A stretch of DNA of 33,598 nucleotides from Acidobacteriaceae bacterium (GCA_030038195.1 JASHPJ010000099.1:1-33598); one strand, 5' to 3'. Positions 8,899 to 16,946 are shown, counted from the first letter of the stretch. Numbers and translations are program-made. Notes: generated by a model from the sequence alone, not told the origin.

Positions 8899-9240
8899 AT
8901 GGGCGAGAAAACCGATGTCTGGCAAGGCACGCTGGCACTGATGGTGCTCAAGACGCTGGAGACGATGGGGCCGCAGCACGGCTATGGGCTGGCGCGGCGC
9001 ATTGAGCAGACCAGCGGCGACAAGCTGCAGTTGAACTACGGCACGCTCTACCCGGCGCTGCTCAGGCTGGAACAGGAAGGGACAATTTGCTCGCGATGGG
9101 GCGCGTCAGAAAACAATCGCCGCGCCAAGTTTTACGAGCTCACCAGGGCCGGGCAGCGCCAGTTGCGCAAGGCCGCCGCGGAGTGGGAGCAGACCACCGA
9201 GATTCTGGCACGGTTTCTGGCGCAGGGAGGTGAGGCGTAA
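8899..9240 (+). CDS. PadR-family transcriptional regulator
   Basis: The protein has 113 residues with the full PadR winged-helix pattern: 'GTLALMVLKTLETMGPQHGYGLARRI', then 'LNYGTLYPALLRLEQEG', then a C-terminal dimerisation helix. (Motifs longer than 20 residues are split here: 'GTLALMVLKTLE' and 'HGYGLARRI'.) The start is the ATG at 8899, five bases after AGGAG; the in-frame GTG at 8893 overlaps that site. The stop TAA shares one base with the ATG of the permease gene, so the two are translationally coupled. In acidobacteria such PadR-permease pairs are common, with the regulator controlling the efflux-like permease. Two operator-like dyads lie in its own promoter. Confidence 0.93.
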   Translation: MGEKTDVWQGTLALMVLKTLETMGPQHGYGLARRIEQTSGDKLQLNYGTLYPALLRLEQEGTICSRWGASENNRRAKFYELTRAGQRQLRKAAAEWEQTTEILARFLAQGGEA

Positions 9241-11909
9241 TGAAGGCGCTGCGGGCATTCTGGCAGCGGCTGCGTGGCCTGCTGCGCGCGCGGCGGGTGG
9301 ACGATGATTTTGCCGCCGAGCTTGAGAGCCACGTGGCCATGCACGTGGAAGATGGTGTGCGCGCGGGCTTGAGCGCAGAAGAAGCGCGGCGGCAGGCGCT
9401 GATCAAGCTGGGCGGCATAGAACAGGTGCGGCAGGCTTATCGCGAGAGAAACACATTACCGTGGGTGGAAAATCTTGCGCAGGATATTTGCTACGTCGTG
9501 CGCACGCTGCGCAGAAGCCCTGGCTTCACCGTTACCGCAGTGTTGACGCTTTCGCTGGGCATTGGTGCGTGCACGGCCATCTTCAGCATGGTCAACGCGG
9601 TGCTTCTTCGCTCGTTGCCCTATGAGAATCCGGACCGCCTGGTGTATCTGTACACGCCGGTTCCGGCATTGCACCTGCCGGCCGAGGTATTCAACCCGAG
9701 CAACGCTGACTTCTTCGACATTCAGCGTGCAAGCCACTCCTACACATCCATGTCGATCTTTGGGCAATCGACTTTCAACCTTGCTTCGCAGGGTGCGGTG
9801 GAACGCATCAGCGCGGCGCGTGTGGACGCAAATTTCTTTACGACGCTGGAGTCTTATCCCGAGCTAGGACGTGCAATCGTGGCAGACGACGAACTGGCCG
9901 GGCATAATCACGTCGTCGTTATCAGCGATGCTCTCTGGCAGTCGATGTTCGCGGGCAGCCGCGATGTGTTGCATAATACGCTCTCACTGGATGGCGTGAC
10001 GTACCGCATTATTGGGGTCATGCCGCCGGGGTTCGGATATCCGCATGACACGGAATTACCGTACGGCAATGCGGAAGTGAAGACAACGCAGGCGTGGATT
10101 CCGCTGGCGCTTACGCCACCGCAGATGGCCAATCGCGAAGACTCGAACTCCGACGCGGCAATCGCGCGCCTGCGGCCCGGAGTGACGGTACGGCAGGCAG
10201 AGGCCGAACTGAGCACGATCATGAAGCAACTGAGCAGGCTGCATGATCCTGGCATGCGGGGATTTGGAGCGCTTGTCAGAAGCTTTCCTGCAGCAATCAT
10301 CGGTCCGGTGCGGTCGCTGATGTATATGCTCGCAGGCGCCGTGCTGCTGGTATTGCTGATCGCCTGTGCGAATACGGCAAGTTTGCTGCTGGCTCGGGCA
10401 TCCGACCGTGTGCACGAACTCGGAGTGCGCTCCGCGCTGGGCGCGAGGCGTGGCCGCATCGCCCGGCAACTGCTCACCGAGTCATTGCTGATCGGTCTGG
10501 GCGGAGGAGCGACCGGCGTGGCACTTGTATCCCTCTTTCTGCGGATTTTGCCGGCCATTAATCCAGGAAACATACCGCGCCTTGGAGAAGCAGGGCTGGA
10601 CGCGCGCGTGCTTCTGTTCACGGTGGCAGTGTCAGTCCTGACCAGCGCGTTGAGCAGCATTCTGCCGATTCTGACCGTCTCGCGGCTTGATCTTTCGGCC
10701 TTGCTTAACAGCAGCAGCCGTACTGCCGCCGGCAGGCGTAGTCGCCTGCGGGATGCGCTCGTCGTCGCGGACGCGGCAATGGTCGTGGTGCTGATGGCCT
10801 GCGCCGGGCTGCTGATCCGCAGCTACGTCAACGTCGAATCCATCCACACTGGTTTCTCGCGATCGACAGTCAGCATGAACATCGTTTTGGGTGAGCATCC
10901 GGGTATGGCGCCTGCGAGCCGCGCATCTTTTCAACGCGCCTTCTTTCGCAGCCTCGTCGATAAGCTGAGCGCTCTTCCGGGAGTGGAGAGCGCAGGCGCA
11001 ATCAGCGATCTGCCGCTGAGCGGCGCAGAGAGCCTGTCCATGGTGTGGGTGGAGGGTGATACCCATGTGAAGAACGAGCTTGCGGAAGGGCGCGGGGTGA
11101 CGCCCGGTTATTTCAACGCCATGGGCATTCCACTGCTGGCCGGCAGGCTGTTCACGAACGACGATGATTCGAGTCAGGCCCGTGCGGCCATTGTGAATCA
11201 ACGATTCGTTCAACTCTATCTGACGCATCGCAATCCGATCGGTGCGCATATCCGAATGGGCGGAGACGCCAATCGTTGGGATACAGTTGTAGGCGTTGTG
11301 GCCAACGTTCGTCACGCGAGCCTGGAAGAGATGCCCAAGCCGCAGATATACGAGCCGACCTGGGAGTTCCGCAACGCGTACGTTGCCATTCGCAGCAGCT
11401 TTCCGGCTGGGACTGTCGCGTCGGAAGCACGCGCGGTGATGAAGACGGTCGATCCGAACATTGCGGTTGCCGATGTCCACACCATGGGCGAGCTGGAATC
11501 GGAAGCAAGTGCGCGGCGCAGATTTCAAACCACGCTGCTAACCTTGTTCGCCGGCGTTGCGCTGTTGCTGGCGCTGGCCGGAATCTATGGCCTGATGTCG
11601 TATGCGGTGAGCCGCCGTGAACGCGAAGTGGGAATCCGCATGGCGCTGGGCGCGCAGCGAAGCGGTGTGATGCTGATGGTGCTCGGCAATGCCGCGGCTC
11701 TTTTAGGCTTGGGGCTGGCCATCGGCGTAGTCTGCGCCTGGTTTGCAACGCGGACCTTGAATGCATTCCTGTTCCAGGTGGGCGATCATGATCCGGCTAC
11801 CGTGCTCACCGTATGTTTTCTGCTGGCGATGTGCGGCCTGCTTGCGGCTTTTGTGCCTGCGCGCCGCGCAGCTTCTATCAACCCGATGCGCGCGCTGCGG
11901 TCAGAATAG
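9240..11909 (+). CDS. Large MacB/FtsX-type permease (acidobacterial orphan permease)
   Basis: An 889-residue inner-membrane protein of the duplicated-permease type found in many copies in Acidobacteria. An N-terminal cytoplasmic prefix domain (~5-60; 'FAAELESHV', 'GLSAEEARRQALIKLGG') precedes the first membrane helix (~97-120, 'TLSLGIGACTAIFSMVNAVL'). A first periplasmic MacB-like core runs to ~350, with membrane helices at ~360-390 and onward. A second helix set (~505-525), a second periplasmic core (~530-755) and three final helices (~762, 808, 850) end in 'PARRAASINPMRAL'. 'HELGVRSALGARR' and 'REREVGIRMALGAQR' are the two FtsX-domain signatures. No ATPase gene is adjacent, so it must use one elsewhere or act without one. 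Probable role: export of a small molecule or peptide, or lipoprotein/envelope work. Confidence 0.92.
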   Translation: MKALRAFWQRLRGLLRARRVDDDFAAELESHVAMHVEDGVRAGLSAEEARRQALIKLGGIEQVRQAYRERNTLPWVENLAQDICYVVRTLRRSPGFTVTAVLTLSLGIGACTAIFSMVNAVLLRSLPYENPDRLVYLYTPVPALHLPAEVFNPSNADFFDIQRASHSYTSMSIFGQSTFNLASQGAVERISAARVDANFFTTLESYPELGRAIVADDELAGHNHVVVISDALWQSMFAGSRDVLHNTLSLDGVTYRIIGVMPPGFGYPHDTELPYGNAEVKTTQAWIPLALTPPQMANREDSNSDAAIARLRPGVTVRQAEAELSTIMKQLSRLHDPGMRGFGALVRSFPAAIIGPVRSLMYMLAGAVLLVLLIACANTASLLLARASDRVHELGVRSALGARRGRIARQLLTESLLIGLGGGATGVALVSLFLRILPAINPGNIPRLGEAGLDARVLLFTVAVSVLTSALSSILPILTVSRLDLSALLNSSSRTAAGRRSRLRDALVVADAAMVVVLMACAGLLIRSYVNVESIHTGFSRSTVSMNIVLGEHPGMAPASRASFQRAFFRSLVDKLSALPGVESAGAISDLPLSGAESLSMVWVEGDTHVKNELAEGRGVTPGYFNAMGIPLLAGRLFTNDDDSSQARAAIVNQRFVQLYLTHRNPIGAHIRMGGDANRWDTVVGVVANVRHASLEEMPKPQIYEPTWEFRNAYVAIRSSFPAGTVASEARAVMKTVDPNIAVADVHTMGELESEASARRRFQTTLLTLFAGVALLLALAGIYGLMSYAVSRREREVGIRMALGAQRSGVMLMVLGNAAALLGLGLAIGVVCAWFATRTLNAFLFQVGDHDPATVLTVCFLLAMCGLLAAFVPARRAASINPMRALRSE

Positions 11910-11989
11910 CGCGAGTGAACCTGCGCGGCGCGATGTGCGTATCTCTTCTCGTGCCGGATGGTACACTCCGGCAAGCGGGGAGCGTGTGG

Positions 11990-12730
11990 ATGCGTGCAAG
12001 CACGATTGAGTTTCGGCTGCGGATGCTGATTCTAGTTACGATCATCGCAGTGGGTTTCTGGGCGCCGTGGATCGAGGCGTGGGACCTGGGAAAACGCATT
12101 TCTCTGCTGGAGTGGCTGGCGCTGACGGCGAGCCGTGCAGGGCTGCTGCGCTTTACGTATGCCACGCCGGTGGTGATTGTGGCCGGAGCGCTGCTGGCCG
12201 CCGCGGGGGTGGTGCTGCGCGTGTGGGGTGCGGCGTATCTGGGTTATGGAACGGTGCAGCATCCGGACATGCAGGCCGGGAGCGTGATGGCCGACGGACC
12301 GTACCGCTATGTGCGCAATCCGCTCTACCTGGGCCTGTGGTGCATGCTGGCGGCGATGGCTTTCATCATGCCGCCGACAGGCGCGCTGTTTGCGGTGTTT
12401 ATGATCTCGCTATTCCTGCTGCGCCTGGTTCTGGGTGAGGAGGCGTTTCTGACGGCGCAGGCCGGCGCGCCGTACCGCGCCTATCTGCGCGCCGTGCCGC
12501 GACTGATTCCGCGGCTGCGCGGAGCCCCGCTAGCCGCAGGGCACAAGCCGCACTGGCTCATGGCGGTTGCGTCGGAGCTGAATCCGATTGGCGTGTTCAT
12601 CACGCTGGCGGTCGTGTCGTGGTGGTACGACAACGAGTTGATGCTGAAGAGCATCCTGGTGAGCTTTGGGATTTCGCTGGTGGTGCGGGCGGCGCTGCCG
12701 CGCGGCGAAGTGAAGGCCACGCCGGCATAG
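11990..12730 (+). CDS. Isoprenylcysteine/phospholipid methyltransferase-like membrane protein
   Basis: A membrane protein of 246 residues with about five to six hydrophobic segments. It carries the signature 'DGPYRYVRNPLYLG', used by the ICMT/PEMT and DUF1295 superfamily to bind S-adenosylmethionine near the membrane. A second conserved part, 'GEEAFLTAQAGAPYRAYLR', matches the C-terminal E-x(n)-Y motif of these enzymes. The ATG at 11990 follows GGGGAG; the longer open frame upstream overlaps the permease gene and has no signature. The substrate in bacteria is generally unknown. It follows the permease by 80 bases and may be in the same transcript. Confidence 0.8.
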   Translation: MRASTIEFRLRMLILVTIIAVGFWAPWIEAWDLGKRISLLEWLALTASRAGLLRFTYATPVVIVAGALLAAAGVVLRVWGAAYLGYGTVQHPDMQAGSVMADGPYRYVRNPLYLGLWCMLAAMAFIMPPTGALFAVFMISLFLLRLVLGEEAFLTAQAGAPYRAYLRAVPRLIPRLRGAPLAAGHKPHWLMAVASELNPIGVFITLAVVSWWYDNELMLKSILVSFGISLVVRAALPRGEVKATPA

Positions 12731-12734
12731 TTAC

Positions 12735-13157
12735 TTACGCGCGCTTTTTGCCAAGGCGGCCCAGGTGCGTGAAGCCGAAGCCTTCGCCGTATTTCAGGCC
12801 GTAACCGAGCATGCGATCCACGCCGATATGGTTGATCCAGATGAGCGCGATGGGCAGCCACAGGCCGTGCAGATGCAACAGCACTGCGCCCAGCGCAAGC
12901 AAAGCGGGCGCCACGTAGTTGTGATAGGCGTTGTAGATGCGCGCGCCGGTGCAGGGCGAGGCGAGGTAACCGAGCATGGAGAGATCGGGCGCGAGCCAGA
13001 GCGCGGCAAAGAGCCACCGGTTTGTACCGGTGCGCGCGTAAAGCACGGCTGAGACAGCCGCCGCAGCCAGCCCCTCAAGCCTCTGCAGCAGGACAACGGA
13101 CGAAAGCCGCTCAGGCGCCGGATAAGAAGGGTCGTGGACGGCGGGAACAGTTGCCAT
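12735..13157 (-). CDS. DUF4260 family membrane protein
   Basis: A protein of 140 residues with about four hydrophobic segments and the family features 'LAPDLSMLGYL', 'YNAYHNYVAPALL' and 'WINHIGVDRMLGYGLKY'. These match the small DUF4260 membrane proteins, whose function is not known. It converges tail to tail with the methyltransferase-like gene, with only four bases between the stops. The C-terminus is basic (GRLGKKRA). Confidence 0.8.
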   Translation of the reverse strand: MATVPAVHDPSYPAPERLSSVVLLQRLEGLAAAAVSAVLYARTGTNRWLFAALWLAPDLSMLGYLASPCTGARIYNAYHNYVAPALLALGAVLLHLHGLWLPIALIWINHIGVDRMLGYGLKYGEGFGFTHLGRLGKKRA

Positions 13158-13277
13158 GTCTCATGGATGAGCGAGACAGGCCGCGGAGTGCAGAATCTTT
13201 GCCGGGACAGGCGCGCAGAAAAATACAAAAGGGGAGAAGCTTGCGGCATCTCCCCTTTCGCCTGCCGGTCCGGATGA

Positions 13278-13574
13278 CTACTTCTTCGGAGGAGCGATCA
13301 CGTCCTTGGCGGCCTTGGCCACGCGGAACTTGACGACGGTCTTGGCCTTGATCTTGATCTGCTGGCCGGTTTGCGGGTTGCGGCCGATGCGCGCCTTGCG
13401 CTCTGCCTTGACGAGGCGGCCGATGCCGGGAATCACGAAGACGCCGTTCTTCTTGGTCTCCTTGATGGCGGTCTCAGCGAGCAGGTCAAGGAAGGCTCCA
13501 GCCTGCTTGTTGGTGAGTTCGAGCTTTTCTGCCAGGTGCCGTGTAAGGGCGGTCTTGGTCAATCCAGTTGCCAT
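13278..13574 (-). CDS. hup: HU/IHF-family DNA-binding protein
   Basis: A 98-residue nucleoid protein. It has the N-terminal two-helix part (LTKTALTRHLAEKLELTNKQ), then the beta-arm region with 'VIPGIGRLVKAERKARIGRN' and 'PQTGQQIKI', which contains the RNPxTG arm tip that inserts into the minor groove. It ends in a Lys-rich tail. The start at 13574 follows AAGGAGAA at seven bases; the in-frame ATG 39 bases upstream has no such site. The gene stands alone. The 320 bases upstream (13575-13895) hold no gene. They contain a small dyad TTTGGG/CCCAAA near 13770-13786 and AT-rich runs that may be its promoter region. Confidence 0.95.
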   Translation of the reverse strand: MATGLTKTALTRHLAEKLELTNKQAGAFLDLLAETAIKETKKNGVFVIPGIGRLVKAERKARIGRNPQTGQQIKIKAKTVVKFRVAKAAKDVIAPPKK

Positions 13575-13895
13575 GCGATGTTCTCCTTCTGGGCCAGCCC
13601 TCGGGGCTGCCATGTTGACGGGCTTTCACCGCATGGGAGGGAGTACGCTCAGAGACTGTCTCAGTGCAAAACACCTGTGTTCATGCGGCTATCGAAGAAC
13701 CCTGCCGATGGTTACAATGCGGCTTTGAGGCAGGCAAAGTCAAGGTGAAAAGCCGGATTTCCACAGGTTTTCTTTGGGTTTTGCCCAAAATTAGCCATAT
13801 TTCGTGGGATTTATGCGGTTTTTGCGTGAAAAGGCCGGAAAACAGCGGCTCGAAAGGCGGTTTGCGCTCACGTTGGACCACGCAAAATCGCCGCT

Positions 13896-14639
13896 CTAAC
13901 GCAGACCGAAGAGCACCCTTTTCTTCGGTGCCTGCGCGGCGGCGATAGGGGTATTGAGCGCATCGACAACGGGTGTGGCGACCTTGAAATGGCGAATGAT
14001 GGTGGCGGCGAAATCGGGCTTGAGCGCGGTTTCGACGGGCAGCGTGGCGGCCAGTCCCCATTGCTTGCAGCGGATCAGGTCCATGCCGGGGTGGTCGGCG
14101 GGAAAGCCCTTGGGCGGGCGGGTAAGCGCATTGCCTTCAAACTCGGTGAATGTGCGGCGGACGGCAGTGCTCTTGAGCAGCTTGCGAAACTCTTCGTGAT
14201 GGTCGAGCAGCCAGTGGCGAATCTGTGCGAGCTGGTCTTTTTCCGGCATGTACGAGCCGGCGGCGATCACGACTTCCTTGGCGTTGACGTGGAAGTAGTA
14301 GCCCGCGCCGGAGGTCTTGGCGAGTCCCTGATGCGACCACCACGCAGCGACGTGCGTCTTGTAGGGACGCTTGTCGCTCGAGAAGCGCGTGTCGCGATAG
14401 ATGCGAAAGAGAGATTTCTCGGCAGGGCGCACGAAGTCGGGTGCGAAATCGAGCATCGCATCCGTGACTTTGCGGACGATGGCCAGCATGGGCTCCTTGA
14501 GCTCGGCTTCAAACTGCGGCTTGCGCGGCTGGAACCAGGTGCGGTCATTGTGCCTGGCGAGGTTGCGGAGGAAGGTGAGAGCTGCGGGATGGAAGTAAGG
14601 CACAACGACGGTGGGAGCGGGTTTCTGCTGGAGAGCCAT
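13896..14639 (-). CDS. DUF2461 (TIGR02453) family protein
   Basis: A 247-residue protein from the ATG at 14639. Conserved blocks include 'FLRNLARHNDRTWFQPRKPQ', 'FRIYRDTRFSSDKRPYKTHV', 'YYFHVNAKEVVIAAGSY' and 'PKGFPADHPGMDLIRCKQWG', all typical of DUF2461, whose biochemical role is unknown. A longer frame from 14693 exists, but the family begins near MALQQKP. The first eight codons and 22 bases before them are exactly repeated at 16867-16911, on the far side of a four-gene cassette, 35 bases after the end of the thioredoxin gene. I infer that this gene once followed trx directly in a HIT-ruvA-trx-DUF2461 cluster and that the cassette separated it from its old promoter. Confidence 0.9.
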   Translation of the reverse strand: MALQQKPAPTVVVPYFHPAALTFLRNLARHNDRTWFQPRKPQFEAELKEPMLAIVRKVTDAMLDFAPDFVRPAEKSLFRIYRDTRFSSDKRPYKTHVAAWWSHQGLAKTSGAGYYFHVNAKEVVIAAGSYMPEKDQLAQIRHWLLDHHEEFRKLLKSTAVRRTFTEFEGNALTRPPKGFPADHPGMDLIRCKQWGLAATLPVETALKPDFAATIIRHFKVATPVVDALNTPIAAAQAPKKRVLFGLR

Positions 14640-14661
14640 GACAATAAAAAGTGTATCGCGG
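14617..14661. repeat. Left copy of 45-bp direct repeat flanking the cassette
   Basis: These 45 bases are identical to 16867-16911. They span the start codon of the DUF2461 gene (22 bases upstream and the first codons). The sequences on both sides differ immediately beyond the repeat, so this is a precise boundary. Confidence 0.93.
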
Positions 14662-14764
14662 CAGGTTCGTAAGGACACTGACTTCTGCCTCAAAATGGAA
14701 AAACCGAGGGAGCATCACTGCGCCGGTTAGCTCTATAATCGGAATTTGCTTTTTTGTTAATATG

Positions 14765-14782
14765 ACCCGATAATTATCGGGT
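14765..14782. promoter_or_regulatory. Perfect 18-bp palindrome, candidate operator of the cassette
   Basis: ACCCGATAATTATCGGGT is a perfect dyad ending 15 bases before the ATG of the ribbon-helix-helix-like gene. A -10-like TATATT (14782-14787) starts at its last base, and another TATAAT lies at 14734-14739. Ribbon-helix-helix proteins usually bind such sites as dimers, so autoregulation is the natural reading. Confidence 0.6.
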
Positions 14783-14797
14783 ATATTGGCGTACAGT

Positions 14798-15010
14798 ATG
14801 GCTAGGTGCAAGAACTCATCGCCGGGCAACAAGTTCGAAGTAACGCTAGCCAAGCAGTCCATCGATATGATTGAAGAACTTGCTAGACGCGGGATTTACG
14901 GAAGAACCCCCGCTGAGGTAGGCGGCCGATTCATTGAGCAGGCACTTCAGCAGTTTGTTGACCCTCCGAAGCTCGTCCCGAAACGAACACCGATAGCCCG
15001 CAACGGTTGA
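14798..15010 (+). CDS. Small ribbon-helix-helix-like protein
   Basis: A protein of 70 residues. The middle part follows the ribbon-helix-helix pattern: a short strand (NKFEVTLAK), a helix (QSIDMIEELARRG), a turn (IYGRTPAEV) and a second helix (GGRFIEQALQQFV), then a basic tail. This is the fold of CopG/Arc/MetJ-type repressors and many antitoxins. It is the first gene of the cassette, and an 18-bp palindrome lies just upstream. The start at ATG 14798 is chosen over the upstream in-frame TTG (14786). No strong ribosome binding site is visible. Likely a transcriptional regulator of the cassette; an antitoxin role is possible but not shown. Confidence 0.65.
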   Translation: MARCKNSSPGNKFEVTLAKQSIDMIEELARRGIYGRTPAEVGGRFIEQALQQFVDPPKLVPKRTPIARNG

Positions 15011-15033
15011 TTTGTGGCTAAAGGATAACGCTG

Positions 15034-15771
15034 ATGGCGCAGCCACGCGAACACCTGGATAAAGCTCCGATTGTCGAAGCAGTTATTGATTTCAGGGTAT
15101 TCCGGGAGCCTACAGTTTCGGCTGATACCTTTGCGGGTCTTATCCCGTCAATCGGTCAGAAGTATTCTCAGAAGGGACCAGTTCTTTCGTTTGAAGCCCG
15201 TTTTGGAATTGAAAGCGGAAAGTCAATTGATCCCGCCCAACGGACGGCTGACCTTGGGTGGCGGTATCAGGCTGGTACGGAAGTTGCCCAATTCAGGGTG
15301 GATGGATTGACGTTTAGCAAACTCGAACCGTATACCACCTGGGAAGATGTATTCGGTGAGGCATTCCGTCTATGGGAAGTCTATCTGAACCTGGCGAAAC
15401 CAAAGCAGCTTTCGAGGATAGCGGTCAGGTACATCAACCGGATCAGAGTTGTTGGAAACAGAAACATCAGCGACTTTTTGGAGGCGCCACCCATTCTCCC
15501 GCGGCCCATCCCGTCGCTAATTAGGGATTTCCTCATGAGGATCCACATAGCCGACGAGTCGCGCGGTTCAGCCGCTCAGATAGTGCAGGCGCTGGAACCT
15601 CAATTTGACCCGAACGTAATGTCGCTGCTGCTTGACATCGACGCGTATCATGAGAGAATCCCTGCTCCAACTGATCCAGTTTTACCTGCATTATTCCAAC
15701 AGTTGAGGGAATTGAAAAACAAGATTTTTTACGCCAGCATCACGGAAAAGTGCGCGGAGATGTACCAATGA
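15034..15771 (+). CDS. TIGR04255 family protein
   Basis: A protein of 245 residues. The N-terminus 'DKAPIVEAVIDFRV' and the central 'LSRIAVRYINRI' are the hallmarks of the TIGR04255 family, whose function is unknown. There is no signal peptide and no membrane segment. AAAGGA precedes the ATG at 15034. The stop codon overlaps the ATG of the next gene (ATGA), so the two are translationally coupled. Families of this type tend to be patchily distributed and to sit beside other genes of unknown role, which fits an accessory module. Confidence 0.78.
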   Translation: MAQPREHLDKAPIVEAVIDFRVFREPTVSADTFAGLIPSIGQKYSQKGPVLSFEARFGIESGKSIDPAQRTADLGWRYQAGTEVAQFRVDGLTFSKLEPYTTWEDVFGEAFRLWEVYLNLAKPKQLSRIAVRYINRIRVVGNRNISDFLEAPPILPRPIPSLIRDFLMRIHIADESRGSAAQIVQALEPQFDPNVMSLLLDIDAYHERIPAPTDPVLPALFQQLRELKNKIFYASITEKCAEMYQ

Positions 15772-16271
15772 GCACAATGCAAGCGACAATCGGCGCGATT
15801 GCGGGTCTTATTACGCCAAACAGATCAAATGCACAGAGCGAACCAGCTCGACGCCTCTTCGAGTTACAGGAGCAGATTAGGCAGCATTTGCTAACAAGCT
15901 ACTCCGTGAGGGATGCCCGCGAACGGTTGCTGGATGAACTTGACAGTCTTCGCGTTGAAGCCTCGCATAAAGGCTGGGACGGATATGGAGCCGAGCCCGT
16001 TAAGACGGATGCTTATGGCTTTGCCAAGACATTTATCAAAGCGCTTCCGACTACGGCACCTCTGCCAGAGCTAAACGTCGATCCAGACGGCGAGGTGTCT
16101 TTAGATTGGTCTTTTGGTGTTCGTCGAGCACTTACCGTAAGTGTTGGCCCTACCGGACGATGCACGTTTGCATGGGTGCTTGGGCAGCGATCAAACAGAG
16201 GAACAGACTGGATAGAAGATGAGATTCCTGCGTCAATTGCTTTCGCGTTGCATCAGTTGGATCCAGCGTGA
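15768..16271 (+). CDS. Cassette protein of unknown function with GWDGYGAEP motif
   Basis: A protein of 167 residues from the ATG at 15768, which shares bases with the stop of the TIGR04255 gene. A helical N-terminal half (LFELQEQIRQHLL, ARERLLDELDSLR) leads to the motif 'KGWDGYGAEPVKTDAYGFA'. The C-terminal half is beta-rich: 'PELNVDPDGEVSLDWSFG', 'RRALTVSVGPTGRCTFAW'. The motif is familiar from unnamed soluble proteins of about this size, and I recall them near TIGR04255 proteins, but I assign no function. No signal peptide or membrane helix. Confidence 0.72.
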   Translation: MSTMQATIGAIAGLITPNRSNAQSEPARRLFELQEQIRQHLLTSYSVRDARERLLDELDSLRVEASHKGWDGYGAEPVKTDAYGFAKTFIKALPTTAPLPELNVDPDGEVSLDWSFGVRRALTVSVGPTGRCTFAWVLGQRSNRGTDWIEDEIPASIAFALHQLDPA

Positions 16272-16746
16272 ATGGCGAAAGCTACTCAATAGAACCAATT
16301 CAGAACAGCTTTCTGTACCCCGTATACTCACACCAGATGAGCTCGTGACCCGCTTTATCTATTCGGAGAGGAACATTCGAAAGTCAACAAAGAGACCGAA
16401 GCGCGGCGTATTTGATCCATCCCCGCATATGGAGTTGTCCGTGACGCATTCCACGGGCCTCTCCGAAAATGATATTTGGGAGTTAGGTAAACAGACTATT
16501 GGAAACGCACCGGGCAGGAGTAAGATATACGCGCGCGCCGATATTCCTGTTCAATCACTTACGGATGTGAAGCTACGCGCCCTTCGCGACGACAAACCCT
16601 TTATTCGACACACTTCTGTCATCGATTGGCCCCTCAGGTCCGATGGGAACGACACCAAGGCGCTTTGGCTACAAATTTGTCTTGAGCTAAGTGAGGACCA
16701 TCGCGTAAGACTTGAACTTTCCCCCACTCCCGTCGTGCAGCCTTAA
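16219..16746 (+). CDS. Cassette protein of unknown function, last gene
   Basis: A protein of 175 residues if started at ATG 16219, overlapping the previous gene by 53 bases. A later start near 'VPRILTPDELVTRF' is possible, since the first 30 residues are basic and not clearly conserved. The core reads 'FIYSERNIRKSTKRPKRGVF', then 'MELSVTHSTGLSENDIWELG', then 'YARADIPVQSLTDVKL' and 'DWPLRSDG'. The 'Ser-E-R…K-R…F' and 'LSxxxIWxLG' pattern is one I associate with small unnamed proteins that accompany the preceding family. It is charged, soluble and has no known catalytic motif. Confidence 0.7.
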   Translation: MRFLRQLLSRCISWIQREWRKLLNRTNSEQLSVPRILTPDELVTRFIYSERNIRKSTKRPKRGVFDPSPHMELSVTHSTGLSENDIWELGKQTIGNAPGRSKIYARADIPVQSLTDVKLRALRDDKPFIRHTSVIDWPLRSDGNDTKALWLQICLELSEDHRVRLELSPTPVVQP

Positions 16747-16866
16747 AAATCACATCGATGAAGCCTTGATCCGCCTATACCTCTTGTCCATCCACTCTTA
16801 AACCAATCTTCATGCCCAATCGCCTTGAGCGCGCTGCAGGAAAAGGCTATCGAAGTCGATGCCAAT
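16747..16866. other. Cassette right flank with ruvA 3'-end-like fragment
   Basis: No gene is seen here. Bases ~16822-16864 (CCTTGAGCGCGCTGCAGGAA and onward to GTCGATG) closely resemble 17433-17472, the last codons of ruvA, with several substitutions and one single-base indel. The fragment sits directly against the right copy of the 45-bp repeat. Confidence 0.55.
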
Positions 16867-16911
16867 GCGGGTTTCTGCTGGAGAGCCATGACAATAAAAA
16901 GTGTATCGCGG
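16867..16911. repeat. Right copy of 45-bp direct repeat flanking the cassette
   Basis: Identical to 14617-14661. It carries the first eight codons and upstream bases of a DUF2461 gene, then runs leftward into unrelated sequence. It lies 35 bases downstream of the thioredoxin stop codon, where an intact DUF2461 gene would be expected in the ancestral arrangement. Confidence 0.93.
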
Positions 16912-16946
16912 ATGGCTGTGAGGTAGAGCGGGCGACCGCGCTGGAC

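Larger units (their letters stand above)
14662..16911. mobile_element. Four-gene accessory cassette bounded by 45-bp direct repeats
   Basis: The interval between the two repeat copies holds four plus-strand genes (14798-16746) with visibly lower GC and more AT-rich codons than the surrounding minus-strand genes, which it interrupts. No integrase, transposase or terminal inverted repeat is present, so the route of insertion is unknown. Possible explanations are excision/integration by an enzyme elsewhere, or a recombination event that duplicated the 45 bp. The right end (16747-16866) has no gene and includes a stretch resembling the 3' end of ruvA. Confidence 0.72.

Noticed and set aside
14617-16911. 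Cassette as an integron gene cassette or tRNA-site island
   Set aside because: No integrase, no attC-like folded site and no tRNA gene. The repeat is made of protein-coding sequence.
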